Below are positions 35,174 to 44,552 of a stretch of DNA of 64,000 bases, in pieces. Made by a program: the position numbers and the translations under genes. Origin of the DNA: JBDGYW01 sp964518955 (GTDB lineage: Bacteria; Gemmatimonadota; Gemmatimonadetes; Gemmatimonadales; GWC2-71-9). The stretch covers positions 62,001 through 126,000 of the forward strand of contig CAZFHS010000006.1 in the NCBI GenBank assembly GCA_964518955.1, in the 5' to 3' direction. The notes beneath the pieces were generated by a model. The model did no database searches and was not told the origin of the DNA. It was given only the letters and a program-made list of their open reading frames with translations. How positions within the stretch are numbered: position 1 is the first letter of the stretch; each line of letters begins with the position of its first letter.

Positions 35174-36346
35174 CTACCGCCCCTCCACCGCCCTCACGAC
35201 AGCGTCCGCCACATGGGGCCGCACCCATCCCATCGCACTATTCTCGCGTGTCGGATGGACTCGGTTTGTCAGGAGAATTATGAAGATCTCTCTTTCCGGG
35301 TCGATCCAAATGCTGGTGCCAGTGAAGCCCGTGTGCCCGAAACTGTTGCGGGACAACAAGTTACCGGCCGAGCTCTCCTCCACCGACGGAGTATCCCATC
35401 CGAGCGCTCGAGTGGAACCCTCGGGGCCCGGCTGCTTCGTGACGAAGCTACGTACAATCGCAGAATCGATATCCACCGCGAGGTTTTCGGTCGCGAGGTA
35501 TGAATCGAGCAGCCACTGTGCGAAGCGCGCCAGGTCGGGTGCAGTGCTGAACAGCCCGGCATGACCAGCCACCCCTCCGAGTCTCGATGCATTCTCGTCG
35601 TGCACTTCGCCTCTCAACACTCTCCCGCGCCAGGGGTCGTCTTCTGTGGGCGCAATCCGGTCGCGCCACTCGGCGGGGGGGAGATACCTGGTCCAACTCA
35701 TCCCCTGCGGTTCAAACAGGCGCTGTTCCAGAAACTCGTCCAAACCGAGGCCTGATATACGCTCAATCACCAGACCAAGGGTGATGGCGCCAAAATCAGA
35801 GTACGCATATGCGGACCCCGGCGCATTCTCCAACGTAGCCGCGAGAACCGAGTCTATGGCTTCCTCGCGTGACTCGGTTTCCAGGTGAAGCGGCCTCCAT
35901 GCAGGCAGGCCAGAGGTATGTGTCAGGAGATGTCGAATCGTCACTTGTCCATTTTGAATGCCGGTCAACTCGGGGAAGAAGTGCGACAGCTGCTCATCGA
36001 GATCGAGGCGACCCTCGGACACAAGGATCATTGTTGCGGAGGTGAGACCGACGACCTTGGTCAGGCTGGCAAGATCGTACACTGTGCTGTCGTCGACGGG
36101 TCTCGAGTCCTCTTCGCCGTATTGACCAACCGCAATAGTGCGGATTACACCTCCACGCGAACCTACTGTGAGTACTGCTCCCGGAAACGCGCCGCTCTCG
36201 ACGCAGGACTCGAGCAGCGTCCGGACATGTTCAAATCCTCCGTGTTCGCCTGGAGCTCCAGGTGCGCACGGTGTCTGGGTAGCGGGTTGAGCGCATGCGG
36301 CAAATGCAACTGTGAGCGTGAGCCATGACGAATTGAACTCTCGCAC
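35174..36346 (-). CDS. amiE: Serine beta-lactamase-fold hydrolase, AmiE (YbbE)-like
   Basis: A 390-residue class C beta-lactamase-fold lipoprotein (signal ending LTVAFAAC). The SxxK motif is ASLTKVVG, the YxN position reads YSD, and HTGFTG is the third motif. I start it at the GTG at 36346, seven bases after the nagZ-like stop with GAGGT in front; a frame reaching 36553 runs back over nagZ. In Bacillus subtilis amiE, nagZ and namZ (ybbE, ybbD, ybbC) are adjacent and process peptidoglycan fragments, and the same trio is present here. An esterase role cannot be excluded. Confidence 0.78.
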   Translation of the reverse strand: MREFNSSWLTLTVAFAACAQPATQTPCAPGAPGEHGGFEHVRTLLESCVESGAFPGAVLTVGSRGGVIRTIAVGQYGEEDSRPVDDSTVYDLASLTKVVGLTSATMILVSEGRLDLDEQLSHFFPELTGIQNGQVTIRHLLTHTSGLPAWRPLHLETESREEAIDSVLAATLENAPGSAYAYSDFGAITLGLVIERISGLGLDEFLEQRLFEPQGMSWTRYLPPAEWRDRIAPTEDDPWRGRVLRGEVHDENASRLGGVAGHAGLFSTAPDLARFAQWLLDSYLATENLAVDIDSAIVRSFVTKQPGPEGSTRALGWDTPSVEESSAGNLLSRNSFGHTGFTGTSIWIDPEREIFIILLTNRVHPTRENSAMGWVRPHVADAVVRAVEGR

Positions 36347-36353
36347 TACTACC

Positions 36354-38144
36354 TCAGCGATCTGGCAGACGGATGCCAAATCCTCGGGGGTACTGGTCCG
36401 AGAGAGTGATTGGCAATCTACCTTCGATGGGAGCGTTGCTTCCCAGCGCCCGAGCCACCGCTCGCTCTGTCGCCTCGAAGTCGGCCCAAGCCAACAGGTA
36501 GCCGGCTGAGAAGTCTGAGAGCTGGTTGAGCAAATAAGGGCTGCCAAGTGCAACGAGCATCGTTGGTCGTTTGTGCTGAGTCTCCTCTATCAGCGACGCG
36601 AGCGACTCGGGGAGTTGAATGTGGCCGCGGCCCGCTATGAACCGCACTCCCCCGGCAAAAACCACTCGCGGATTGTCTGCGATTATTGCCCGCGCCGAGT
36701 CGTACGACACGGGTCCCGAAGCAGGATACAGCCTGAACGGATTGACAGTCTCGCCGAGTGCTCTGAGTTCCTGCATCAACGTGTTTCCAACCACGAGGTT
36801 CGTCTCTTCGGCGTACGAAATCAGAGCGGTGCGGCCTCTGGCTCCGCGGAAATCTTCAATCGGACCTGCCTGAACCAGCGTGAGCGATCGAGCAGCTATG
36901 TCGTCGGCCGCTTCTTGGTATTCGCGCAATCCGATTTTGGCCGGAATGCTGTCCAACGGTACGGTGCGTCGCTCGAACAGACCGGCTTCCTCTTTTAGTA
37001 CGAGCATCCTTCTCGCCGATCGATCGAGGCGTTCTCGTGTTATCCGCCCAGATTCGACCGCAGCAACCATGGCGTCGATTGCCTCCGCCGGATCGGCGGG
37101 AATCAGCAGGAGGTCGCTGCCAGCGAGGAATGCTCTCACCACGGTTTCACCGACACCATATTTGCTAACGATCGCACCCATCGTGAGGGCATCCGTCACG
37201 ACAACGCCATCGAAACCCAATGAGTCACGCAAAATTCCGGTCATCACCGCCGGCGACATCGTCGCGGGCGGCGGATCGGATTCGCCGTCGATGCACGGCA
37301 TCGCGATGTGCGCCGTCATGACCGCGGTCACGCCGGCATCTATTGCGGCTCGGAACGGAACCAATTCGAGCGTGTCGAGGCGATCCCAGCATGCCGAAAC
37401 GACAGGTAGGTTGATGTGAGAATCGCTCTCTGTATCACCGTGACCGGGGAAATGTTTGGCTGTGGTGAACATGCCGTGTTCGTTGGCGCCTCGGACGTAA
37501 GCTGCAACCAGCTTGGCTGCTGACGCGGGATCCTCCCCAAATGAGCGCGTGTTGATGATGGGGTTGTCGGGATTGTTGTTGACGTCGGCCACGGGCGAGT
37601 AGGTCATGTGCACACCCACCGCGCGGCCCTCGAGCGCAGTGATACGGCCTAGCTCATAGGCGTCCAGCTCACGATCGGTCGCGCCAATGCCCATGGCCAT
37701 CGGAAATGCGGTACCGCCAACGAACCGCATCGCCGATCCCCATTCCAGGTCAGCCGCGATCAAAAGCGGCAACCGTGAACGGGTTTGCAGGGCATTCAGC
37801 TTTGCCGCGGCATCAATCGGAGATCCTATCGAGATGATTATTCCGCCGAGTTGGAGCGAATCAACCCAATAGGCGATCCGGTCGAACTCCCGAGTGCCCA
37901 GGGCCGTGTAGTCGCCCAGGAGCCAAGGCATGACGAGCTGCCCGACCTTTTCTCGATGCGTTAGTTGAGCAAGCGTTGAATCGACGGGATTCTGCCTAAC
38001 CACGCTCGGCGGAACTTCGAGTTCGGGAAGGGCTGCCCTGGGAGTTGGAGCAACCGGCGGTGTTTCCACGGCCTGAGAGCTTCGTCCGCAGGCGAGAGCC
38101 GTCACCAGGCCGCAAACCAGCAGTATCGAATTCACTCTTCGCAT
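36354..38144 (-). CDS. nagZ: Beta-N-acetylhexosaminidase, NagZ-like (GH3), lipoprotein
   Basis: A 596-residue GH3 enzyme. The lipobox signal is LLVCGLVTALAC. The NagZ-specific catalytic loop KHFPGHGDTESDSH supplies the Asp/His general acid, and VVVTDALTMGAI contains the nucleophile Asp. Beyond residue 400 there is a second domain, as in the long B. subtilis NagZ rather than the short proteobacterial form. The start at MRRVNS (38144) makes a better signal peptide than the ATG at 38168. It removes GlcNAc from muropeptides; export as a lipoprotein implies action outside the cytoplasm. Divergent from namZ with a 62-base shared promoter region. Confidence 0.9.
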   Translation of the reverse strand: MRRVNSILLVCGLVTALACGRSSQAVETPPVAPTPRAALPELEVPPSVVRQNPVDSTLAQLTHREKVGQLVMPWLLGDYTALGTREFDRIAYWVDSLQLGGIIISIGSPIDAAAKLNALQTRSRLPLLIAADLEWGSAMRFVGGTAFPMAMGIGATDRELDAYELGRITALEGRAVGVHMTYSPVADVNNNPDNPIINTRSFGEDPASAAKLVAAYVRGANEHGMFTTAKHFPGHGDTESDSHINLPVVSACWDRLDTLELVPFRAAIDAGVTAVMTAHIAMPCIDGESDPPPATMSPAVMTGILRDSLGFDGVVVTDALTMGAIVSKYGVGETVVRAFLAGSDLLLIPADPAEAIDAMVAAVESGRITRERLDRSARRMLVLKEEAGLFERRTVPLDSIPAKIGLREYQEAADDIAARSLTLVQAGPIEDFRGARGRTALISYAEETNLVVGNTLMQELRALGETVNPFRLYPASGPVSYDSARAIIADNPRVVFAGGVRFIAGRGHIQLPESLASLIEETQHKRPTMLVALGSPYLLNQLSDFSAGYLLAWADFEATERAVARALGSNAPIEGRLPITLSDQYPRGFGIRLPDR

Positions 38145-38206
38145 AATCGCTAGTTGAGTTGAGGTCATGTCATAGAATAAGCATTTGTCGGACCGATAGT
38201 TACTTT

Positions 38207-39430
38207 ATGGGCACCATGAGACACAAAGTCCATTACCTACGGTTCGCGTTCTGCTTTGTGGTTTTGGCCTGTGGTGAGCAGCAGAACGAAACTCCCCAGG
38301 TTCGCCCTGGAATCGAAGTCTTATTGGCCGACTCCGCCCACCTGGTCACCAACCGGCGAGTTGGGATATTGACCAATCAGACGGGAGTGGACAGCCGTGG
38401 CATAGGCGATGTCGACGTCCTGTTGAATGCCGGTGTGGGTCTGACCGCGATCTTCAGTCCCGAACATGGTTTTCGCGGTCATCTCGACGAAGCGAACATC
38501 GGCCACACCACCGATTCGGCAACAGGCCTGCCGATCTATTCCCTTTACGGCGAACGACTTGCGCCGTCAATGGAGATGTTCGCGTTGATCGACGTTCTGC
38601 TGATCGACATGCAGGATATCGGTGCGAGAACTTTCACGTACATATCGGCGGCCTTGCATGCAATGGAGGCTTCGGTAGAAGCGAATGTCCCGATCGTGAT
38701 TCTGGACAGACCGAATCCCATCGGTGGCGAACTCGTTCAGGGGCCGGTGCTGGATCTCGAGTTTTCTACGTATGTGGGAATGCTCCCGGTGCCGCTCCGG
38801 CACGGCATGACGATGGGAGAGCTTGCGCTCTACGGTAACGCGGTGCTCGATATCGGCGCCGAACTCACGGTTGTGCCGGCCGAGGAGTGGAAACGGAACC
38901 TGTGGTTCGACGAGACGGCGCTTCCGTGGGTGAAGCCATCGCCGAATATGCCCGATCTCGAAAGTGCGACCCACTATCCGGGCATGGTATTATTCGAAGG
39001 CGCAAACATATCGGTCGGGCGCGGGACGCCGATCGCCTTTCAGGTTCTGGGTGCCCCGTGGTTTGAGACGCCGGAATTGCTCTCTCGGCTCGCAGATGAA
39101 CCTGGTGTGAGCGTTTACGACACGACGTTCACACCCATCGAGCCTGCCGACAGGAAATATGGGGACGAGCTGTTACCGGCGCTCAGATTCTTCGTTACCG
39201 ACAGGTCGGTGTACGATCCCACGCGCCTCGCAATGAGGGTGTTCGCTGCCGTTGAGGATGTACATGGCGACTCTCTCCAGCTGAGAGCCGGCCTCGACCG
39301 ACTAGCGGGGTCTGCAGCTTTGCGGGCTTGGCTAGAATCAGATGCCGGACACGAGGGATGGGTTTCCTCCTGGAAAACACCTTTGGAGGAGTTTGCGAGT
39401 GACCGAGCCTCCTATTTGATATACCGATGA
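38207..39430 (+). CDS. namZ: Exo-beta-N-acetylmuramidase NamZ-like (DUF1343, GH171), lipoprotein
   Basis: A 407-residue lipoprotein (signal FAFCFVVLAC) of the YbbC family. Conserved stretches are GILTNQTGVDSRG, FSPEHGFRG, YSLYGE, IDMQDIGARTFTY, LDRPNPIGG and FEGANISVGRGT. NamZ releases MurNAc from the non-reducing end of peptidoglycan chains, complementing the GlcNAc release by NagZ. The start at 38207 or 38216 is compatible with the signal; the frame extends to 38159 but that would overlap the divergent nagZ region. Confidence 0.88.
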   Translation: MGTMRHKVHYLRFAFCFVVLACGEQQNETPQVRPGIEVLLADSAHLVTNRRVGILTNQTGVDSRGIGDVDVLLNAGVGLTAIFSPEHGFRGHLDEANIGHTTDSATGLPIYSLYGERLAPSMEMFALIDVLLIDMQDIGARTFTYISAALHAMEASVEANVPIVILDRPNPIGGELVQGPVLDLEFSTYVGMLPVPLRHGMTMGELALYGNAVLDIGAELTVVPAEEWKRNLWFDETALPWVKPSPNMPDLESATHYPGMVLFEGANISVGRGTPIAFQVLGAPWFETPELLSRLADEPGVSVYDTTFTPIEPADRKYGDELLPALRFFVTDRSVYDPTRLAMRVFAAVEDVHGDSLQLRAGLDRLAGSAALRAWLESDAGHEGWVSSWKTPLEEFASDRASYLIYR

Positions 39431-39561
39431 CCCGTTCCTCCTCTCCTCGGCAACCCAGATCCGATCCATGAAGTGGGCGCGCGCGAGAGTCGATGACGCG
39501 GCCGAGATTGCCGTTGCGATTTGCCCAGATTATTGTTATCGACTGTTCTGCTCATGAGCAC

Positions 39562-40254
39562 ATGTCGTTAATTCCTAAGCCTTTGCAGCGCGGTCTCGAA
39601 ACCTCGCTCAACCCGATCGTTGCCTGGCTCATCGATCGGCGTGTGAACCCGAACGTTCTCACGAGTGTAGGCACGATCGTTCTCGCCGGCTCGGGCGTCG
39701 CCTATGGGTACGGCATAGCGCGATTGGGCGGAGCGCTGTTGTTGCTGAGCGGCGTATTCGACATGCTCGACGGGAAGGTTGCCCGCGGGCGTGAGGTAGT
39801 CTCGAAGTTTGGCGCTTTTTACGACTCTACACTCGACCGCGTCGGCGAGTCGGCGCTGTACACCGGCATCGCCCTCTATTTTGCATCTGGTGGTGTTCCC
39901 GAATGGGCCCTGCTACCGGCGGTGGGGATTACGATTACGGCGCTCGCCTGCTCGCTCATGGTTTCATATGCTCGAGCCCGAGCGGAAGGACTGGGGCTAG
40001 AATGCAAGGTAGGTATTGCACAGAGGGCTGAACGCATTCTCGGCCTGGGTGTGCCCAGTCTGTTCTTTGGAGTAGGCCCCAGCGGTTTCTTGTTGTTGGG
40101 GATAGTGACATTCCTTGCGTTGATCGCATTGATAACCGTGATCCAACGTATCTTGCACGTTCGCAGAATTGCGACGCAAAGAGCGCCACGGAGAACGCAA
40201 GCGCGCGTGCATGCGCCTGCATTGGCTGAATTCGACCCGAAAGGAAAACCGTAG
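39562..40254 (+). CDS. CDP-alcohol phosphatidyltransferase, likely phosphatidylinositol(-phosphate) synthase
   Basis: A 230-residue membrane protein with the full CDP-alcohol motif in DGKVARGREVVSKFGAFYD plus the final Asp (DGx2ARx8Gx3Dx3D). It moves a phosphatidyl group from CDP-diacylglycerol to an alcohol. The next gene, overlapping by one base, is inositol-phosphate synthase, so inositol-1-phosphate is the most likely acceptor, giving phosphatidylinositol phosphate. I start at MSLIPKPLQRG (39562); the frame is open 23 codons further 5'. Phosphatidylglycerophosphate synthase is the main alternative. Confidence 0.85.
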   Translation: MSLIPKPLQRGLETSLNPIVAWLIDRRVNPNVLTSVGTIVLAGSGVAYGYGIARLGGALLLLSGVFDMLDGKVARGREVVSKFGAFYDSTLDRVGESALYTGIALYFASGGVPEWALLPAVGITITALACSLMVSYARARAEGLGLECKVGIAQRAERILGLGVPSLFFGVGPSGFLLLGIVTFLALIALITVIQRILHVRRIATQRAPRRTQARVHAPALAEFDPKGKP

Positions 40255-41585
40255 TGACTGACAAACAAGCCCGCACAGTGGCTCCTGCCGATGGGAAACT
40301 TGGAGTGATGACGGTTGGCTTGGGCGCTGTGGCGACCACATATATTGCCGGCATCGAGAATGTTCGACAGGGTAACGCGACGCCTGTCGGGTCGTTGGCC
40401 GAAATGGCGACGATCCGGTTGGGAAAGCGGACCGAAGACAGAGCGCCCAAAATCCGCGAGTTCGTACCTCTCGCCAACCTGGACGACATCGTATTTGCGG
40501 CTTGGGACCCGATCCCGGATGATTGTTATGAGTCGTGCAAAGTCGCCGGTGTGCTCAACTATCCCCACATTGAGCCGATCGCTGATTTTCTGAAGACCAT
40601 CAAACCCATGCCTGCTGTATTCAGCCAGGATTATGTGAAGAAGCTCACCGGTACAAACGTTAAGACCGGGAAAAACAAGCGCGACCTTGCGGAGCAGTTA
40701 CGCGCCGACATAAAGAAGTTCAAAGAAGAGAACAACTGTGACAGGTTAGTGGTTGTGTGGTGTGCTTCCACGGAAGTCTTCGTTCAGCCTGGCCCAGCGC
40801 ACCAATCCCTCGAGGCGTTCGAGAAGGCGATGGATGAGGACGATCCATCAATCGCACCGTCCATGCTCTACGCTTGGGCATCGATTATGGAAGGTGTACC
40901 GTTTGCCAACGGCGCACCAAACCTGTGTGTCGACATCCCCGCTCTGCAGGCTCTGGCCGAAGAGAAGAAGGTCCCGATTTCCGGTAAGGATTTCAAAACT
41001 GGTCAGACGATGGTTAAGACGGTGATGTCTCCGATGTTGAAGGCACGGATGTTGGGTCTCTCAGGCTGGTTCTCGACCAATATCCTCGGCAATAGAGACG
41101 GCGAGGTTCTGGACGACCCAGAATCCTTCAAGACCAAGGAAGAATCAAAACTCGGCGTCTTGGAGCACATTCTCCAGCCAGACATGTATCCTGAGCTTTA
41201 TAAGGACCTTTACCACAAAGTGCGGATCAACTATTACCCGCCGCGTCGCGACAACAAGGAAGGGTGGGACAACATCGACCTGTTTGGGTGGCTGGGATAT
41301 CCCATGCAGATCAAGATCGACTTTTTGTGCAGAGACTCCATCCTGGCTGCACCTCTCGTACACGACTTGACGATGTTCATGGACCTCGCGCAGCGCACCG
41401 GTATGACGGGCATTCAGGAATGGCTTTCGTTCTATTACAAGAGCCCCATGGCTGCTGCCGGGCTGATCCCCGAGAATGACCTGTTCATCCAACAGACCAA
41501 ATTCAAGAACACGCTCCGCTGGATCATGGGAGAGGATCAGATCACCCATCTTGGAGTGGAGTACTACGAGTACGACAAGACGTGA
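40254..41585 (+). CDS. ino1: Myo-inositol-1-phosphate synthase
   Basis: A 443-residue enzyme that makes inositol-3-phosphate (myo-inositol-1-phosphate) from glucose-6-phosphate with NAD. The NAD site is VMTVGLGAVATTYIAGI, and the catalytic core is recognisable in VVVWCASTEVF, SGKDFKTGQTMVKTV, GLSGWFSTNILGN and the C-terminal IDFLCRDSILAAPLVHDL. GTG start at 40254 shares one base with the upstream TAG, with AAGGAAAA before it. This enzyme is uncommon in bacteria outside Actinobacteria, Bacteroidota and some others, and it fixes the pathway as inositol lipid or a related inositol product. Confidence 0.95.
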   Translation: MTDKQARTVAPADGKLGVMTVGLGAVATTYIAGIENVRQGNATPVGSLAEMATIRLGKRTEDRAPKIREFVPLANLDDIVFAAWDPIPDDCYESCKVAGVLNYPHIEPIADFLKTIKPMPAVFSQDYVKKLTGTNVKTGKNKRDLAEQLRADIKKFKEENNCDRLVVVWCASTEVFVQPGPAHQSLEAFEKAMDEDDPSIAPSMLYAWASIMEGVPFANGAPNLCVDIPALQALAEEKKVPISGKDFKTGQTMVKTVMSPMLKARMLGLSGWFSTNILGNRDGEVLDDPESFKTKEESKLGVLEHILQPDMYPELYKDLYHKVRINYYPPRRDNKEGWDNIDLFGWLGYPMQIKIDFLCRDSILAAPLVHDLTMFMDLAQRTGMTGIQEWLSFYYKSPMAAAGLIPENDLFIQQTKFKNTLRWIMGEDQITHLGVEYYEYDKT

Positions 41586-42013
41586 CATTCATTGACGCCG
41601 TCGTAGTAGTGTTTGGTCTGGCGCTCTTGGCCGGGGAACTTTGGTACTTTCTTGGCCCTCGGCGATCGGAAACTCAGGCGAGCGGCGCCGCAGACGGTGT
41701 ACAGGAAGTTCAGGTTCTGGTAAAGGGTGGTTATCACCCAGACGTAATTCCAGTTGAGGCGGGCCGCCCGGTCCGCCTCGTCTTTTACAGGGATGAAACT
41801 GCCGAATGCACCGAGCAGGTTGTTTTTGATGCATTGGACATAGATCGAGAACTACCCTCGTTTCAAAAGACGGCAATCGAGTTCACGCCCTACGAACCTG
41901 GTGACTATCACTTTCGGTGTGGCATGTCGGTGATCCGTGGACGAGTGGTTGCCGAAGTCGGACGTGAAGGAGCTCGTTCCAACTTGGGCAAGGGGCACGC
42001 AAAGCATGGCTAA
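41582..42013 (+). CDS. Cupredoxin-domain membrane-anchored protein
   Basis: A 143-residue protein: one N-terminal membrane helix (AVVVVFGLALLAGELWYFLG) and a Cupredoxin_1 domain. The copper ligand region reads ECTEQVVF and later FRCGMSVIRG (Cys, Met), as in the copper-efflux-linked members. It begins with GTG overlapping the inositol synthase stop (GTGA) and its end overlaps copA by eight bases, so it bridges the two units. By family and context it passes copper to or from the CopA pump. Confidence 0.83.
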   Translation: MTFIDAVVVVFGLALLAGELWYFLGPRRSETQASGAADGVQEVQVLVKGGYHPDVIPVEAGRPVRLVFYRDETAECTEQVVFDALDIDRELPSFQKTAIEFTPYEPGDYHFRCGMSVIRGRVVAEVGREGARSNLGKGHAKHG

Positions 42014-44546
42014 CGCCAGGATCACATTGCCGATCGAAGGAATGACCTGCGGTGCATGTGCGGCCACGGTTCAGAAGCGCCTGTTGCAGGAGGGAGGCGT
42101 ACAGGATGCAGCGGTAAACTACGCTACTGGCAAATCGACACTCACCGTCGACGAAGAAGAGGTGAGAGTCGCGGACCTCGTCAGGGCGGTCCGAGACGCC
42201 GGGTACGATTGTGCGAAGGCCACACTGAGTTTTAGGGTAGATGGACTTCACTATGCCAGTGGGACTGCGAGGATAGAGCAGGAGTTGGCGGTTCTGCCTG
42301 GTGTTCTGTCTGCAGTCGCCAATCAGGCTACCGAGCAGGTCGTCGTCGAATACATACCTGGAATGGTCGCTGCCGGCGATCTGCAGGACGCAGTAGAGTT
42401 GGCCGGATTCACTGTCTCCGAACCGCTGCCGACAGAGGATCCCGTGGAGCGCGAACGGGCGAGGCGAAAACTGGAGACCGGTCGCCTGCGCTGGCGATTC
42501 GTCGCTGCAGCCCTGGCCGCAGCGCTGACTATGGTCGGGTCTATGCCTTTGATGGATGGTATGGACGCAAAGGGCGGAGACATCTTCGCTCGGCTAATGG
42601 CCCCGTTGAGCGAAACGCTCCGTACTCTGTTCCCACAACTCTACGATCTTCCGCACGACCTTCTGAGGCTAGGCATGCTGGCCATCACCATTCCGGTACT
42701 GCTTTGGTGCGGGCGGCAATTCTACGTAGCAGCCTGGAGCGGCCTCAAACACCGCACGGCCGACATGAATACCCTAATAGCGGTTGGAACTGGTGCGGCG
42801 TTTCTCTATTCAGCTGTCGCGACTCTAATTCCGGCTGTGTTCAGTGGAGCCGGGTTGCCGGCGGATGTCTATTTCGAAGCGGTCAACGGGATAATTGCCC
42901 TCGTACTCCTCGGACGCCTGCTCGAAGCCAGCGCCAAGGGTCGTGCGTCTGAAGCTATCGGCCGGCTCGTGGGTCTCAGGCCGAAGACCGCCAGGATTCA
43001 GCGAAACGGGAAGGACCTGGAGATCCCCATCGAGGAGGTGCAAGTCGGCGACTCGGTAATGGTGAGGCCGGGCGAGTCGATACCTGTTGACGGCGTTTTG
43101 TTGTCGGGCGAATCCAGCGTATCGGAGGCGATGCTGACTGGAGAACCGATGCCTGTCGATAAGAGGCCGGGCGACTCCGTATTTGCAGGCACCGGAAACG
43201 GTCTGGGCTCATTCACATTCGAGGCTCGTGCGGTCGGAAAAGACACGATGCTTGCGCAGATCGTACGCCTGGTGGAGGAAGCTCAAGGATCCAAGGCGCC
43301 TGCTCAACGTCTGGCCGATCAGGTCGCGGGCATTTTTGTGCCGGTGGTTATCGCGATTGCGATTCTCGCCTTTCTCGCATGGTTCGTAATCGGACCGCCA
43401 CCTCAGTTCGTGTTCGCAACCGTTGCGCTCGTCACAGTACTCGTGATTGCGTGTCCCTGCGCGCTGGGACTTGCCACTCCAACGGCTATCCTGGTTGGAA
43501 CCGGGAAGGGCGCTGAACTCGGGATCCTGATTCGAGGCGGCGAAGCACTCGAAACTGTCCACCGGGTCGATACCCTCGTATTCGACAAGACCGGCACTAT
43601 CACAGAGGGGAAGCCGACCGTCACGCACGTGCTCGGGAAAAAGCGCGCAGACGGCACTACAGTCGGGGCGTCAGAGTTACTCAAGTTGGCCGCCGCCGTG
43701 GAGGCGCGGTCAGAACATCCTGTAGCGTCCGCAATCACCGAGTCGGCCGAAGAGAAGTTGATCGAAGTTCCAAACGTGGAGCGGTTCGTGGCCATGGAGG
43801 GTCGCGGCGTCCGAGGCCTAGTTGGGAAGTTCCTCGTAGAGGTAATCAGTGTACGGCATGCCGAGGAGCGGAGCCTGGACCTGGGAGGCCTAAACGACAA
43901 GGCGGAACGCCACATTCTCCAGGGCCGATCACCGCTCGTGGTTGTTGTGAACGATACCGTGCAAGGGCTGATAGTAGTTGCGGATGCGATCAAACCCGAG
44001 GCATCCGACGCGATGGTACGGCTCAACCGAATGGGGTTCGAGCTGTTCGTTCTGAGCGGTGACAGCAAGGTGGTGACCGGGCTCGTTGCAAAAGAGATAG
44101 GTATCGACCGCGTTATTGCCGAAGTGGGACCGGCAGACAAGGCGGATGAGATCAAACGTCTTCAGGAAGATGGCCGAGTCGTCGGGATGATTGGCGATGG
44201 ACTGAACGACGCCGCCGCGCTCGCTCAGGCGGATATCGGTTTTGCGGTTGGCACCGGAACCGACGTGGCTATCGAAGCATCAGACGTCACTCTGGTGAGG
44301 GGAGATCTTCACGCGCTGGTCACTGCGGTGCAGCTATCCCAAATCACCATGCGAACGATCCGACAGAACCTGTTTTTCGCATTCATGTACAATGCACTGT
44401 GCATTCCGCTCGCCGCCGGCGTACTTTACCCGCTAACGGGATTGCTTTTGAGTCCCATCGTAGCGAGTGCCGCGATGGCCGCATCGAGCCTCAGCGTGGT
44501 AGGGAACAGTTTGAGACTCAACAACTTCAAACCATCAGAAAACTGA
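42006..44546 (+). CDS. copA: Cu+-exporting P1B-type ATPase
   Basis: An 846-residue copper pump. The first HMA domain has GMTCGACAATV. A second HMA-like domain (about residues 75-145) has lost its CxxC (reads VDGLHYASGTARIE). Core motifs are intact: CPCALGLATP in the sixth membrane helix, DKTGTITEGKPT with the phosphorylated Asp, SEHPVASAI (nucleotide-binding HP) and GDGLNDAAALAQAD. I use the ATG at 42006, since the frame upstream runs through the cupredoxin gene. It exports Cu+ across the inner membrane. Confidence 0.95.
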   Translation: MANARITLPIEGMTCGACAATVQKRLLQEGGVQDAAVNYATGKSTLTVDEEEVRVADLVRAVRDAGYDCAKATLSFRVDGLHYASGTARIEQELAVLPGVLSAVANQATEQVVVEYIPGMVAAGDLQDAVELAGFTVSEPLPTEDPVERERARRKLETGRLRWRFVAAALAAALTMVGSMPLMDGMDAKGGDIFARLMAPLSETLRTLFPQLYDLPHDLLRLGMLAITIPVLLWCGRQFYVAAWSGLKHRTADMNTLIAVGTGAAFLYSAVATLIPAVFSGAGLPADVYFEAVNGIIALVLLGRLLEASAKGRASEAIGRLVGLRPKTARIQRNGKDLEIPIEEVQVGDSVMVRPGESIPVDGVLLSGESSVSEAMLTGEPMPVDKRPGDSVFAGTGNGLGSFTFEARAVGKDTMLAQIVRLVEEAQGSKAPAQRLADQVAGIFVPVVIAIAILAFLAWFVIGPPPQFVFATVALVTVLVIACPCALGLATPTAILVGTGKGAELGILIRGGEALETVHRVDTLVFDKTGTITEGKPTVTHVLGKKRADGTTVGASELLKLAAAVEARSEHPVASAITESAEEKLIEVPNVERFVAMEGRGVRGLVGKFLVEVISVRHAEERSLDLGGLNDKAERHILQGRSPLVVVVNDTVQGLIVVADAIKPEASDAMVRLNRMGFELFVLSGDSKVVTGLVAKEIGIDRVIAEVGPADKADEIKRLQEDGRVVGMIGDGLNDAAALAQADIGFAVGTGTDVAIEASDVTLVRGDLHALVTAVQLSQITMRTIRQNLFFAFMYNALCIPLAAGVLYPLTGLLLSPIVASAAMAASSLSVVGNSLRLNNFKPSEN

Positions 44547-44552
44547 CTGACC

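Noticed and set aside
35174..36553. Serine hydrolase starting at 36553
   Set aside because: The first 69 codons run over nagZ and do not form a signal; GTG at 36346 with GAGGT fits a lipoprotein start.
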